From NCBI GenBank assembly GCA_031216915.1, contig CM062291.1, forward strand, positions 33,918,484 through 33,982,483: 64,000 bases of DNA, read 5' to 3'. A model generated the notes under the pieces. The model saw nothing but the letters and a program-made list of their open reading frames with translations. It did not search any database and was not told the DNA's origin. Every line of letters starts with the position of its first letter. Within the stretch, counting starts at the first letter, position 1. Shown piece by piece: positions 50,370 through 61,330 of this stretch. This DNA comes from Pictodentalium vernedei (lineage: Eukaryota > Mollusca > Scaphopoda > Dentaliida > Dentaliidae). The position numbers were made by a program, and so were the translations under genes.

Positions 50370-50510
50370 GTGATAGTGACATATTACTTTTACAATGCTA
50401 GTGATAGTGAGATACTCGGTTACAGTGATAGTGAGATATTAGTTTTCAGATACTAGTTTTCAAGATTGCAGTGATAATGAGATTCTAGTTTGAAATGCTA
50501 GGTGATTTAT
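50370..50510. repeat. Right part of the exon-3 minisatellite
   Basis: GTGATAGTGACATATTACTTTTACAATGCTAGTGATAGTGAGATACTC continues the array from 47706. Confidence 0.85.
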
Positions 50511-51008
50511 GAATGCACTCCCAACAGAGAGATATATCGCTTTCAGTCCTTCAGGGCTTATTTTTCAATGAGAATCTGCGAATTGATTCGCGCAACAAAA
50601 CCAGTGTGAACCTACATGGCTAGGATAATTCGCATGAAAAGAGGTGAGTCAATTTAACCCTTTACCTAACATGGCAGCAGCAAATTAACCAGTACAAGGC
50701 TAACATGACCTGAAATATCCTGGCACTTTGTCAGTAAAATTGTACATATATGGATGTCATTGGAACCAGCTCGATGTCTCTGTAAGAAGGTCACACGGCC
50801 TCTCCCACACCTCCGGGCCTTGCAGTGTAGCCATCTCACAGAGACTACCTTGTTAGCAGCACCAAATAAACAAATGTACAAAGCCCACCAGGCAGCATTC
50901 ATTAATAGTAAAACTTCATTTTGCCACTTTCAGCTTTTGTAAGCTAGAGGAGAGCTAATTGCTCCCATAGGCCAAGTGGTGGGAGCGATCTTTAGCCCTC
51001 CTGCCTTT
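50511..51008. other. Gene-free intron-3 stretch with a MITE end
   Basis: 50654-50685 starts TTAACCCTTTACCTAACATGG but does not continue as a MITE. The rest shows nothing recognised. Confidence 0.5.
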
Positions 51009-51258
51009 TTAACCCTTTACCTAACATGGAAAGCAGACGACACTTGCAAACAAATATCTTGAATAACTAATTTTTTAAATTTTTTGTCTCAAAAACATAG
51101 GTTATGACCCTCATTGATACGAGCTCAGCAAGCTCGTTCCAACGAGGGGTCATAACCTATGTTTTGGAGACAAAAAGGAAAAAAATAATGAAAATTAATT
51201 GGCGATTTTTTAGAATAGCACTAGCCGGTTTTGGCCGTTACGTTGGGTAAAGGGTTAA
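51009..51258. mobile_element. TTAA palindromic MITE, full copy
   Basis: TTAACCCTTTACCTAACATGG to CGTTGGGTAAAGGGTTAA. Confidence 0.92.
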
Positions 51259-51360
51259 GAATGCCAGTCCTGCCTGATGATAAAAGAAGAGTTCAAGTAG
51301 GTTTCGCTTCCCAAACTACTTTGTGTCCAAACTGGAATATTCCGATTTTTTTTAACAAAA

Positions 51361-51577
51361 TGAGGTCCCCAGAGGTTGAATTTGATGATGCTATCCCATA
51401 CATTGGGCCAATTTATCCTCATGGTACCTCTTTCTGTTTAGTTTTGAGACCCTGATTCAGATTGGGGTACACAGAGGGTAAATTTAGAGATGCTACCCTC
51501 CTGTGCAGGGTAGCATCTCTAAATCACCCTCTGAGGACCTCATTTTGCAGATGACAGTCTGCTTATTTTCAGGCTTG
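51361..51577. repeat. Stand-alone copy of the inner unit of the composite foldback
   Basis: TGAGGTCCCCAGAGGTTGAAT to CACCCTCTGAGGACCTCA, then AGTCTGCTTATTTTCAGGCTTG; left outer arm missing. No AGACCAATTCCC outer repeats here. Confidence 0.85.
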
Positions 51578-53036
51578 ATCACATCACCATTGCATACAAT
51601 AGTTGAGTTGAGACTGACATTATCTACAGTTGTGAGTGGAGGAAAGTGCAGTATCTACTACGTGAAGAGCTTTCAGATTTGATTTGATACAAAATCAGAC
51701 ATGTTAACCTCCAGAATACTTTTTCAGGGAACCTGAGGGTGATTTTCAGGGAAATGGGATGGATTTCAGGGAAAAGTTCGCGTGGGGGCAAAATAAAAGA
51801 AAAAACTTGTGAATTTTCAGCTCACGGACCACTATTAACACCAGGTTATATCCAGAACTAGTTGTCAACTATGCTGATGCATTTATGCTATGTTGAAAAA
51901 TTTAAAAAATCATAAAATAACTGTTGATCTGACCCCCCCCCCCCCCGATCCTCTTCTTCATGAGCCCCCCCCCCCCCCCACCCACCCACCCACCCACACT
52001 GTCCCACAGAGCACATCCACCTGTGGTTTGCTCTTATCAAAGTCTATTTAGCTAATAATTTCCCAAGTCTGGAAATGTTAACAGGAAAAGATGTCCTGAT
52101 GTTCAGTTTCTTCAAGAACATGAGTACTCAGAAAGTATCTTTATCAAACTTCATGCATGTGGGACGCTTGTGCCCTACACAAAACTTTTCTTTTCATCAT
52201 TGAAGCACTTTTGTTTAATTCCATTCAAAGTTTTCTGGTTACAGATGGCCAACAGTTAACAGTTCTGTAGTCAGCACAACAGAATAAATGTGGTGTTAGA
52301 AAAAAAGTCAATTGTGTTTAAATATGCTGCCATAATTTTTCGGCATCCTAAGCGACATTAACCTACTTTTAAGCTGTGCTGAATAGTTGTTGTTTACGTT
52401 TTGATTTTGGAAAAGGGATGAGAATTAAAGCTATTCTATGAAGGAATAAATAATATATATTATTTAATTCCTTTTCATATATTTTAATTTACAAAAACTG
52501 CATTTAAATGAAGGTGGAGTTTTCAATTTTTTGAAAGTAAGTCACCTATTTTCACTTCGACACTCGCACATTGATCACGAATCTCCGAAGAAAAACCCCA
52601 GAAATAAACATGAACACAGTTGAAATATATATCATAAAATAGCCTTTTCTTAAATAAATTTAACTTAAATCCATATTTTACTGCTTCGTGAGTTTTTACC
52701 AGAGTTTGAAGTGCATGTGATTTGACTCCGAACGTTTTTCATAAGTTACAACGGGAACGAAATATTTGACTGTTGTTTTCCGGGATTTTTGGTCCACAAC
52801 TGATTCCCGACCGGGAACTACACTGAAATTCCGGGATTTTCCCGGGTATTCCGGGAGAGTTAACATGTCTGTACAAAATACTCAGCCTGATTTGATTCAC
52901 GATTCAATTCAACCCAACAATTTAAATACTCAGTCCCCTAAAGTTTTCTTCTCCTCGTCTTCTGCTCCAAATGCTTTATTATTTGATATATAACATCTTT
53001 ATAAGGATGATTTTCAAGTTTTTTCAAATTGAGCCA
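51578..53036. other. Gene-free intron-3 stretch
   Basis: Two C-runs (51933, 51966) with a CCCA/CCAC microsatellite, and several TTTCAGGGAA / CCGGGAACTA / TTCCGGGA words at 51725-51775 and 52780-52860. No coding signal. Confidence 0.4.
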
Positions 53037-53286
53037 TTAACCCTTTACCCAACGGAGATGATTTCAAAATTTATTATTTTAAATATCATTTTTTAAATTA
53101 AAAAAAAAAATTTCAACAAAACCATATCATGTGACCCCCTCTTTGGAACGAGCTCAACGAGCTCGTTCCAAAGAGGGGTCACATGATATGGTTTGGTTGA
53201 AATTCTTCGAAAAATAATATTTTTTCAGCTGCGGAATTTGCATATTACGTGGGCGGGTGCGAGCGATTGGTTGGGTAAAGGTTTAA
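53037..53286. mobile_element. TTAA palindromic MITE, second subfamily
   Basis: Same ends (TTAACCCTTTACCCAACG / TTGGGTAAAGGTTTAA) and same core (TTTGGAACGAGCTCAACGAG and complement), but arms read AACCATATCATGTGACCCC instead of AACATAGGTTATGACCCC. Confidence 0.92.
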
Positions 53287-53395
53287 AGCCTAAAAAAGTG
53301 TCTGTTTCACAGACCCTCCCTCTTGGTCATTTTGGCTGCCGCATGGTCTCTTTTTATAACCAGTGCAAACTTAAAAATATAAAAAATTAAATGGT

Positions 53396-53670
53396 TTATC
53401 TCTGATATTTTACCCAGGTTAATAAAATTGATAAATTTGTCCCTTGAGCGCAACAAAGCCTTCTTGCACTCAAGAGACGAAATACACCATTGCTCATGCT
53501 ATTCTGTAGCTTATGAGGCCTAAAACATAAGACAAACCAAGAACTTGAACTTTTGATAGTAAAGAAATAATTACAAAAATAAAAAATAAAAATATCCCTA
53601 CGCCCGTGCAATTTTACCAAAAATGGCCTGAGAAACAGAAGATCTACTTTGAGGGACTGTGAGTTTAATT
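53396..53670 (-). repeat. Inverted copy of the 30.2-30.5 kb repeat
   Basis: CTTGCACTCAAGAGACGAAA, TAAAACATAAGACAAACCAA and CTGAGAAACAGAAGATCTAC are the reverse of blocks at 30205-30420. Confidence 0.88.
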
Positions 53671-53784
53671 TTGTAGTGATGATTTACAAGTTTGTGCAAA
53701 CTGAACCCCTGAGCCGAATTTAGGGGTGTTATGAGGCTCAGGTTTTTACACAATGGTAATGAATAAAACATTAAAAGCCTTCCT

Positions 53785-54033
53785 TTAACCCTTTACCCAA
53801 CGCAGAGAAAATTAAATTTTATTATTTCAATTACTATTTTTATAAATTATTCCAAAAACTTCAACAAAACCATAACATGTGACCCCTCATTGGAACGAGC
53901 TCGATGAGCTCGTTCCAATGAGGGGTCACATGATATGGTTTTGTTGAAATATTTTGAAAAAATTAATTTTTTCAACTGCTCAATTTCCAAATTACGCGGG
54001 CGGATGCGGGCGATTCGTTAGGTAAAGGGTTAA
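53785..54033. mobile_element. TTAA palindromic MITE, second subfamily
   Basis: TTAACCCTTTACCCAACGC to GTTAGGTAAAGGGTTAA with arms AACCATAACATGTGACCCC / GGGGTCACATGATATGGTTT. Confidence 0.92.
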
Positions 54034-54071
54034 TAGATGAGTACTCCAGTTGCAGCCATGAAAATATTATA

Positions 54072-55606
54072 CTACTCAAAGTTTGCTTAGCGCCAAATAT
54101 TTGACACATCATTGTGAAATTTGCTTGTGACATATTTGTGATATTTTTGGTGGATATGATTTAGGAATGTATTGAGATGGTCCCCAGTGTTTACATTATC
54201 TCTCTCTACAGGCAGACTTTTCATGACAGTCATGGAAAGCATGTTCCCCTTGATTTTCATGATGTTTTTCGTGTACTGTCGACATGTACATGAAATGTGT
54301 AAGGTATTCAATCTTCATTTCAACACAAACCCTTGTGATTTAATGATTGAATATGGCAAATGCAAATGTAAGAAGACATTTGTCTGAAGAAGAAATGTGG
54401 CGGGCTGTAGGGATGGTGGAGCAAGGGGCTACCCATCGTCAGGTTGGTGAAGCCCTTGGTGTGCACCATACGGTGATCACCAGAGCCTGGGCAATATTTC
54501 AGCAGTATGGCACAGTAAGATGGCATGGTGGTGGCAGAGACAGGGCAATATCTGCAGCTGAAGACCAATTTTTGTTCATTCAGGCCGTAGGAACCGCTTT
54601 GACACAGCAACCCAGCTTCTCAGTGACCTTCAGAATGCATCCGGGGTAAATGTTTTGACGCAGACTATCCGGGCAAGGTTGCCCGAAGATAGTCTCCGAT
54701 TGAGAAGACCATGAATTCGCATTCCGCTGTCCCAAAACCACCGCCAGGTACGATATGAATGGGCCTTGAACTGCATTGGATGGACCAGAGAAGATTGGAG
54801 ACCTGTCCTTTTTACAGATGAGTCAAGGTACTGCCTAGACCACACAGATTGGCGGTCTAGGGTATGGAGAAGACCAGGAGAGCAATTCTATGCAGCCAAC
54901 ATTGCTGAGCATGACCGCTCTGGTGGAGGGTCAGTCATGGTCTGGGGCGGCATCAGCATGGATGGACGTACAGAGCTCTGTGTCCTTGAATGTGGTACAT
55001 TGACTGCATATCGGTATGTTGATGAGATCCTGGATGTCCATGTCAGATTGTATGCAGGTGCAGTGGGTGATAGATTCATTCTGATGGATGATAATGCCCG
55101 TCCTCATGTTGCCCATGCTGTTGTACCGACAGAGGGAGAGGATTGAGCATATGGACTGGCCAGCAAGATCCCCTGACCCCAATCCAATCGAACATGTCTG
55201 GAATGAGTTGCAGCTTGCAATTTCAGCCTGTCCGGTCCAGCCAAGACATGTCCAGGAGCTTGGTGCCATACTGGTCCAAGAATGGAACAACATCCCACAA
55301 AGGACCACCAGGAACCTGAATAACAGTGATGGGTCTCATACTCGATATTGAACCCATACCATTTCTCTCTGTCAGCTTTTGGGCAAATTGAAAAATGCCC
55401 TCTTTTGCCAATAATATCCATTTTCCATGGTTATCGTATTCAAAAGCTAAAAAATAATGTCAAACACAAACAAAATCTTAATTTCTGTACTTAAATCATT
55501 AAAGATATAATTAAATAAAAAATATATACACTTTTCATTACAATATTTGAACTAAAACATAAAACAGGTAGTTGGATATACTTGGTGCTTAGCAAACTTT
55601 GAGTAG
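54072..55606 (+). mobile_element. Tc1/mariner-type transposon, inactive copy
   Basis: Inverted ends CTACTCAAAGTTTGCTTAGC (left) and its near complement GCTTAGCAAACTTTGAGTAG (right), flanked by TA on both sides as expected of this superfamily. Length about 1.54 kb. Contains the broken transposase below. Lies in intron 3. Confidence 0.9.
54353..55351 (+). pseudogene. Tc1/mariner-type transposase, frameshifted
   Basis: The N-terminal frame begins around 54353 (MANANVRRHLSEEEMWRAVG) with a helix-turn-helix (QGATHRQVGEALGVHHTVIT). DDE blocks follow in other frames: FTDESR (first Asp, about 54818), VMVWGGIS, FILMDDNARPHVAHA (second Asp, about 55086) and SPDPNPIEHVWNEL (Glu, about 55190). The reading frame changes near 54600-54760, where there is also a TGA, and again near 55130. 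Normal length for the family is about 340 residues, so all parts are present but the protein cannot be made from one frame. Confidence 0.93.
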
Positions 55607-55609
55607 TAT

Positions 55610-55813
55610 AGAAAAAAAAAATCTTTTTCTACCACACTACTGAAATATTTCCATGTTTAATATATAATAAATGTTTTGGTTGGTTTACAAGTTTGGAAGG
55701 GTTATCAGGGTGGGGTGGGGGTGGGTAATGACTTCAGTTGTCAGTTGGTCCCTTTGTATTGTGCCTCTTTGGAGAGAGACTATTTACTTTATTCCAATTC
55801 TCATTTCTTACAG
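55610..55813. other. End of intron 3
   Basis: Unique-looking sequence between the Tc1-type copy and exon 4; T-rich tract ends in TTTCTTACAG. Confidence 0.5.
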
Positions 55814-55936
55814 GCAGAAAGTGTATTTGGAAGGAGGTGTATTGTTTATCACATCAAGGATATTGGTTGTGGATTTTCTCACAGATCAAGTTCCTGTAGA
55901 TCTCGTGTCAGGAATACTTGTTTATAAGGCACACAG
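55814..55936 (+). CDS. ERCC4: ERCC4 (XPF) coding exon 4
   Basis: Acceptor TTCTTACAG|G completes Arg and reads [20 protein letters not shown], then [20 protein letters not shown], the most conserved block of the XPF N-terminal module ([21 protein letters not shown]). 123 bases, phase 2 end with donor GTCAGA, a weaker site than those of exons 1-3. Intron 4 (55937-57993) contains two TTAA MITEs. Confidence 0.95.
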
Positions 55937-56449
55937 GTCAGATATTTTAATATCTCTTTTTGTAAATCTCATGTCGAGAATACTTTGTCCATAATGCACC
56001 TTGGTCCGCTATTTTACTGCAAACCAGGCATCTTCAGTAATAAAGGGTTGCAAAATTTTGCACTCCTCAGATTGTCTAGGAGTGCAGTTGCCCTCCTAAT
56101 TCTCAGTGTCTAATAACAACATGCCTTTTTGGTGGTTGAATAGGGGTTAAAAGTGAGGTCAGATTCAAGTTTGTTCAAATCAAGTCCTTGAGTTTGTATT
56201 TGGCCTCCTGGTGGGGGTCCAAAACTTAACTTAGTACAATGAAGGATATTATTTTGAGATCATCTTCTGATTCACCAGTCATAATCTTCTGATATTCGGT
56301 ATACAAAATCCTTATAGGAGACAGATTCAAGTTTGTTCAAATCAAGTCTTTGGGTTCATATCTGGGCTCCTTATGGGAACCCAAAATTCCACTTAGTACA
56401 ACATGAGGAAATTCTTTTAAAAATCATCTTCATTTGTCTTTCTGATTCC

Positions 56450-56699
56450 TTAACCCTTTACCTAATGTAACGGCCAAAAACGTCCAGCACTATTCTCAAA
56501 ACTCGTCAATTAATTTTCATTATTTTTTCATTTTTCTGTCTCTAAAACATAGGTTATGACCCTCATTGGAACAAGCTCGATGAGCTCGTTTCAATGAGGG
56601 GTCATAACCTATATTTTTGAAACAAAAAATGAAAATAATAGTTATTCAAGAATTTTTTTTGCAAGTGTCGTCTGATTTTCATGTTAGGTAAAGGGTTAA
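56450..56699. mobile_element. TTAA palindromic MITE, full copy
   Basis: TTAACCCTTTACCTAATG to TTAGGTAAAGGGTTAA. The 300 bases upstream carry the TTCAAATCAAGTCCTTGGG words also seen at 43.5-44 kb. Confidence 0.92.
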
Positions 56700-57187
56700 C
56701 ATAACAACCTTATTTCTCTCTTTCTTCCCCTTCTAACCCACTTTAATTTCCTGCTATACAACTTGATCAAGGACAACATTTTAGGCTTACTTGAGCCTCC
56801 AGTTTTGTCATCTCTTACTTCCTGTATTGAGACAGATAACAACCTCAAAATGTATTCCCAGGTAGATTGATACTGACTACAAGGCATCCACCTAACTTCC
56901 AACTGAAACTGACCTCTGGACCAGGCCATACCAGTACATCACAACCAGTTTGTGGAACTTTACATTGTAAAATCAAAAGACGTGGAAATGTGAACTGATT
57001 TTTCTGCAAAAAAAAAAAAAACAGTGTCAAAGGATGGTAATACATTAACCCATAGGGAATAGTACGACTGTCGAAGTAGCGATATTATATAGTTTCTTAC
57101 ATGTGTGCAGTGTCCTGACATACACTACATTGGTGAAACTTCATAAGTGTTTTGTAGACAGACTGATTACCAGACATCCTCAGGATA

Positions 57188-57440
57188 TTAACTCTTTACC
57201 TAACACGAAAGACAGATGTCACTTTCAAATAAAATTCTTGAATAACTAATTTGTTTTTTATTTTTGCGTCCCCAACATAGGTTATGACCCCTCATTGGAA
57301 TGAGCTCAACAAGCTCATTTCAATGAAAGGTCATAAGTTATGTTTTTGAGACAAAAAGTGAAAAAAATAATAAAAATTGAATGCTTATTTTTGTGAATAG
57401 CGTTGGCCGGTTTTGGCTGTTTCGTTGGGTAAAGGGTTAG
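57188..57440. mobile_element. TTAA palindromic MITE, slightly diverged
   Basis: TTAACTCTTTACCTAACACG to TTGGGTAAAGGGTTAG; right TTAA mutated to TTAG. Confidence 0.88.
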
Positions 57441-57993
57441 TAATCATGACTTACCAGCTTCAAATGACATCGGGGTTCAGGTATAAGAAAACTGGAAGAC
57501 ACTAATCAGAAGAGAGTATTTGAACAAAAATCTATTTCTTTATTTGACAGTTTAAATACTGGACTAATAGAGAGATGCAGGTGTCCATGTCTTTATGACC
57601 ATAATTCTACCTCATTTTGTTTTCCAAAATGTAATTATGGTTTTTATGCTTAACTATCCAAATTGGTCTATAAAAAGGGAAATTTGGCAATTGTCAGGGT
57701 AATTTCTTGATAATTTACAAAATTTTAATTCCGTTAACAGGAGTTTACTCTATAACTTATTTGCAATTAACATGTCAAATTTGTATGGTATAGTAAATCA
57801 TTTGGTGTTTGTATGTTAAAAACAATTAACAGTAGTGTTAATCAATTTCAAGATATACAATTAGGTGCACTCCACTGTTTTATTACTTTTATGAAACATG
57901 TCTTCTGGGTTTGATTTCTTGTATACATTTTATCAACACATCAATGAACCTTGTTCTGCTGTTTGATTTCTTGTATTTTATTGTTTTTTACAG
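57441..57993. other. End of intron 4
   Basis: AT-rich, nothing recognised; ends TTGTTTTTTACAG. Confidence 0.4.
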
Positions 57994-58051
57994 AATTATA
58001 GAATCATGTCAAGAAGCCTTCATATTGAGATTATACAGACAGAAAAACAAG
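57994..58051 (+). CDS. ERCC4: ERCC4 (XPF) coding exon 5
   Basis: Acceptor TTTTTACAG|A completes Arg and reads IIESCQEAFILRLYRQKNK, nearly the same as the vertebrate XPF sequence that follows ..VYRAHR. 58 bases, ends in phase 0 at AAG with donor GTATTA, a weak-looking site. A TTAA MITE starts 11 bases after the donor, closer to an exon than any other insertion here. Confidence 0.95.
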
Positions 58052-58062
58052 GTATTATTTTT

Positions 58063-58308
58063 TTTACCCTTTACCTAACGCACAGGATATCAAAATTTAT
58101 TTTAATTATTGATTTTTAATATTAAAAAAAAAACCCTCAACAAACCATGTCATGTGACCCCTCATTGGAATGAGCTCAACGAGCTCGTTCCAATGAGGGT
58201 TCACATGATATGGTTTTGTTGACATTTTTGGAAAAACCTATTTTTTTTTACTGCTGAATTTGAAAATTATGCAGGCAGATGTGGGCATTTCATTGGGTAA
58301 AGGGTTAA
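58063..58308. mobile_element. TTAA palindromic MITE, second subfamily, next to exon 5
   Basis: (T)TTACCCTTTACCTAACGC to TTGGGTAAAGGGTTAA; left TTAA mutated. Arms are the CATGTGACCCC type. Confidence 0.9.
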
Positions 58309-58348
58309 ACAGACTTCAAAACAGAACATTGTCCTTATCTTTAAAAAA

Positions 58349-58709
58349 GGGGGGGGGGCACGGTGACCCAGTTGGTAGAGGTGCAGGCTGCAAGCCGAGA
58401 AGTCCTCAGTTCGAATCCCACCTGCGGCAACGGCGTTGCATCCTTGGGCAAGACACTTCACCCCCATTGCCCACAAGGGAGCACGGTGACGCTGTGTACT
58501 AAGGCATACTGCACGTCGATGATGCACCTGTCTTCAACCAATGCTAACCCTGCTTGTATGGAGTTAGTATGTTGGGGGAGCTAACAGTTGCTCGGTGGCT
58601 CTCTCCGGGTTCTCTGGCTTCCTCCACCCGTAAAACTGTCGTGGTCATGATTAGCCATTGTGCAGAAATATGTGACCTTAAACACCAATAAATAAATAAT
58701 AAATAAATA
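58349..58709 (+). mobile_element. tRNA-SINE, full copy
   Basis: Starts in a G-run, CACGGTGACCCAGTTGGTAG (A box slightly changed), AGTTCGAATCCCACC (B box), body and AATAAATAAATAATAAAT tail. Target duplication ATCTTTAAAAAA at 58337-58348 and 58710-58721. Confidence 0.93.
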
Positions 58710-58788
58710 ATCTTTAAAAAAAAACTAAAAACACTATATTGTTATATTCTTAGAAGGGGCTTAAAAATAGGTAGTATTTTAATGATGA

Positions 58789-58845
58789 GCTTGTTCCAAT
58801 GAGAGGTCACATGATATGGTTTTGTTGAATTTTTTTAAAAAATTT
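58789..58845. mobile_element. TTAA MITE fragment, second subfamily
   Basis: GATGAGCTTGTTCCAATGAG followed by GGTCACATGATATGGTTTTG; only one arm remains. Confidence 0.75.
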
Positions 58846-58956
58846 GATGGACACTTTAACTGAAGAAATTAGTGGACAAAAAGTTCATTCAGTTTACAGG
58901 TAGTTTAACTTGACCAAATTATACTTATTTTTCTGGCAAGATATTTTCTGGGTTCA

Positions 58957-59607
58957 TTCCCACTAGACCAATTCCCTTCAGATCAATTCCCTTCAGACCA
59001 ATTCCCATGAGGCCAATTCCCAAAAGACCAATTCCCCTTAGACCAACTGATGTGTTCTACTTTTAAAATAATTCTATATCAATAATTTGATATATTTATA
59101 AATATTTATAAACATATTTAATGTTATTGATATTCGAGCCTGAAAATAAGCAGTCTGTCATTTGCAGAATGAGGTCCCCAGAGGGTGAATTTCCTGATGC
59201 TATCCCATACAGTGGGCCAGTTTATCCTCTGGGTACCTCGTTCTGTTTATGTTTGAGACCTTGATTCAGGTTGAGGTTCACAGAGGGTAAATTTAGTGAT
59301 GCTACCCTGCTGTGCAGGGTAGCATCACCAAATTCACCCTCTGGGGACCTCATTTTTCAGAAGATAGTCTGCTTATTTTCTGGCTTGTTGATATTTTATA
59401 GTTGTTGGGCAGATTTTTCATATCGATTGTTATAGTAATCACACACCTTCAAAGACTGATTCTTTTTATTATTTTTTTTTATCAAATAAAGTGCTTATTA
59501 ATAAATAAATGTTTTCTTAATTATCCTTAATCAATAACGGTATGTAGTTGGTCTAAGAGGAATTGGTCTTTTGGGAATTGGCCTAAAGGGAATTGGTCTA
59601 GTGGGAA
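58957..59607. mobile_element. Composite foldback element, copy 2
   Basis: Same outer AGACCAATTCCC repeats and the same inner unit (59120-59390) as 14994-15552, plus an extra 80-90 bases near 59415-59505 (TATCGATTGTTATAGTAATC). Confidence 0.88.
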
Positions 59608-59700
59608 GACACCATTTTCTGTCCTGGTCACGACAATCTGCCAGCAGCATGCAAGGAGCAAAATGCTGATTTTACTATATTTCTTTGTTTTCTTTTCCAG

Positions 59701-59853
59701 AAAGGTTTTATTAAAGCTTTTTCGGAAAACCCACATTCCTTCACAACTGGGTTTTGTCATGTTGAAAGAATGATGAAGAATTTGTTTGTCAAGAAATTGT
59801 TTCTGTGGCCAAGATTTCATGCCAGCATTGTGTCCTGCTTTGAAAAACATAAG
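59701..59853 (+). CDS. ERCC4: ERCC4 (XPF) coding exon 6
   Basis: Acceptor TTTTCCAG|A; 153 bases (51 codons), phase 0 at both ends. Reads [20 protein letters not shown], then [20 protein letters not shown] and a CFEKHK end, matching XPF RGFIKAF...[21 protein letters not shown]. Donor GTATTT. Six exons give 588 coding bases = 196 codons out of roughly 900 in animal XPF, so the helicase-like remainder, nuclease (ERKxxxD) and HhH domains lie beyond the window. No PDVVE-like continuation is seen up to 64000. Confidence 0.95.
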
Positions 59854-60040
59854 GTATTTTTACTGCCATTATAAAAAGAAGAGTTAGGTAGATTGTGTTA
59901 ATATAAATTCCTCACACAAAGTATACAGCAATGTGAAATATTATGCATTTTGTTGTAGTTCTCTGACCTCCGCTGAACTAATATTTAAGATGTACAATTA
60001 AACCCTGCTAACTGAAGAACCACTTTGCCAGTGAAAAACA

Positions 60041-60225
60041 TTGACATAACATGAAAAGCAGACGACAAATCCAAATATAATTATTGAATAACTATTTTTT
60101 TTCATTTTTTGCATCAAGAACATAGCTTTTGATCCCTCATTACAATGAGCTCACCAAGCTTGTTTCAATGAGGGACCATAAGCTATGTTTTTGAGACAAA
60201 AAAATCAAAAATAATAAAAGGAATC
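60041..60225. mobile_element. TTAA palindromic MITE, truncated
   Basis: ATAACATGAAAAGCAGACGAC to GACAAAAAAATCAAAAATA; the second outer end is missing and a CCCCCTTGATGAATAGTCGG..GTCCATTCGTCC piece (start of the CCCCCGCAA-type family) follows at 60236. Confidence 0.8.
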
Positions 60226-60718
60226 ATGATTTTTATCCCCCCTTGATGAATAGTCGGGGTGCATATTGTTTTACCCCTTTGTCCATTCGTCCACTGTACA
60301 TCTGCTGTCCATTCACAGTCCTACTGTCCGTCCGCATCTAGGGTACATTGTTTGTCTGACTGACTCCTCTCACAGTTTTCAAGATAGGACTTTTTTATTT
60401 TACAGGATGTTTGTACATATCACCATATACATATTGTCAGGATTTTAATTTCACAAAATTATCAATTGTTGAACTTTGTAAATTTTTTGTAGAATTTCAC
60501 CTGTACGGCACATGGTTTGTGTGTGGTAGACTTTGCAGGTGCATCATATGTGTCTTACAGACACAGCTCATGTATGAGTAACAAATCGCAGTTTGCTTTT
60601 CAACCTCCTGTGTCCATGTGCTGTGCAGGGCATGCTTCATGCTTCAGTCCCAATTCTTAACCCCAAATTTCCCAATCTCAGTTCCCACTCAAACAAAAAT
60701 TTAATGCAGAACTGGTGC

Positions 60719-60788
60719 CCTGAACTGGCTGGTCATAAGGCCTCAGAAAACCAATGGTTTTCTGAGGCCTTAGGACCACCCAGTTCAG
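60719..60788. repeat. 70-bp inverted repeat
   Basis: CTGAACTGG..GTCATAAGGCCTCAGAAAACC and its complement around AAT. Confidence 0.88.
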
Positions 60789-60855
60789 GAAACCAACTGT
60801 ACATTAAATTGCTTACCTAACAAAGTCTCTTAATTCAAAGGCAAATGTAAGTTCT

Positions 60856-61105
60856 TTAACCCTTTACCCAACGTAACGGCCAAAACCGGCCAGCGCTATT
60901 CTCAAAGATCGCCTATTAATTTCATTATATTTTCATTATTTGTCTCAAAAATATAGGTTATGACCCCTCGTTGGAACGAGCTCATCGAGCTCGTTCCAAT
61001 GAGGGGTCATAACCTATGTTTTTGAGACAAAAAATGAAAAATATTAGTCATTCAAGAATGTTTTTTGCAAGTGTCGTCTGCTTTCCATGTTAGGTGAAGA
61101 GTTAA
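60856..61105. mobile_element. TTAA palindromic MITE, full copy
   Basis: TTAACCCTTTACCCAACG to TTAGGTGAAGAGTTAA; close to the family consensus. Confidence 0.92.
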
Positions 61106-61122
61106 TAGTATAAGAACAGTTG

Positions 61123-61330
61123 AACTCCCTGCACACTGATGTCGAAATTTCTAAAGTTTAGGGTGCAAATTTTTCCCATAATGCAACTAGAAATTTAACC
61201 AATTCAATCTTGTTTGACAGAGCTCATTGAGCTCTGTCAAACAAGATTGAATTGGTTAAATTCCCAGTTGCATTATGGGAAAAATGGCTACTGGAAATCT
61301 GGATATTTTGACATCAGTGTGCAGGGAGTT
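61123..61330. mobile_element. Palindromic element AACTCCCTGCACACTGATGTC
   Basis: Ends AACTCCCTGCACACTGATGT and ACATCAGTGTGCAGGGAGTT, centre CTTGTTTGACAGAGCTCA and complement. Longest member of the TTTGACAGAGCT family; arms diverge between ends and centre. Confidence 0.88.

Noticed and set aside
54320..55421. Minus-strand frames of 60-125 residues over the Tc1-type copy
   Set aside because: Shadows of the transposase, whose DDE blocks are clear on the plus strand.
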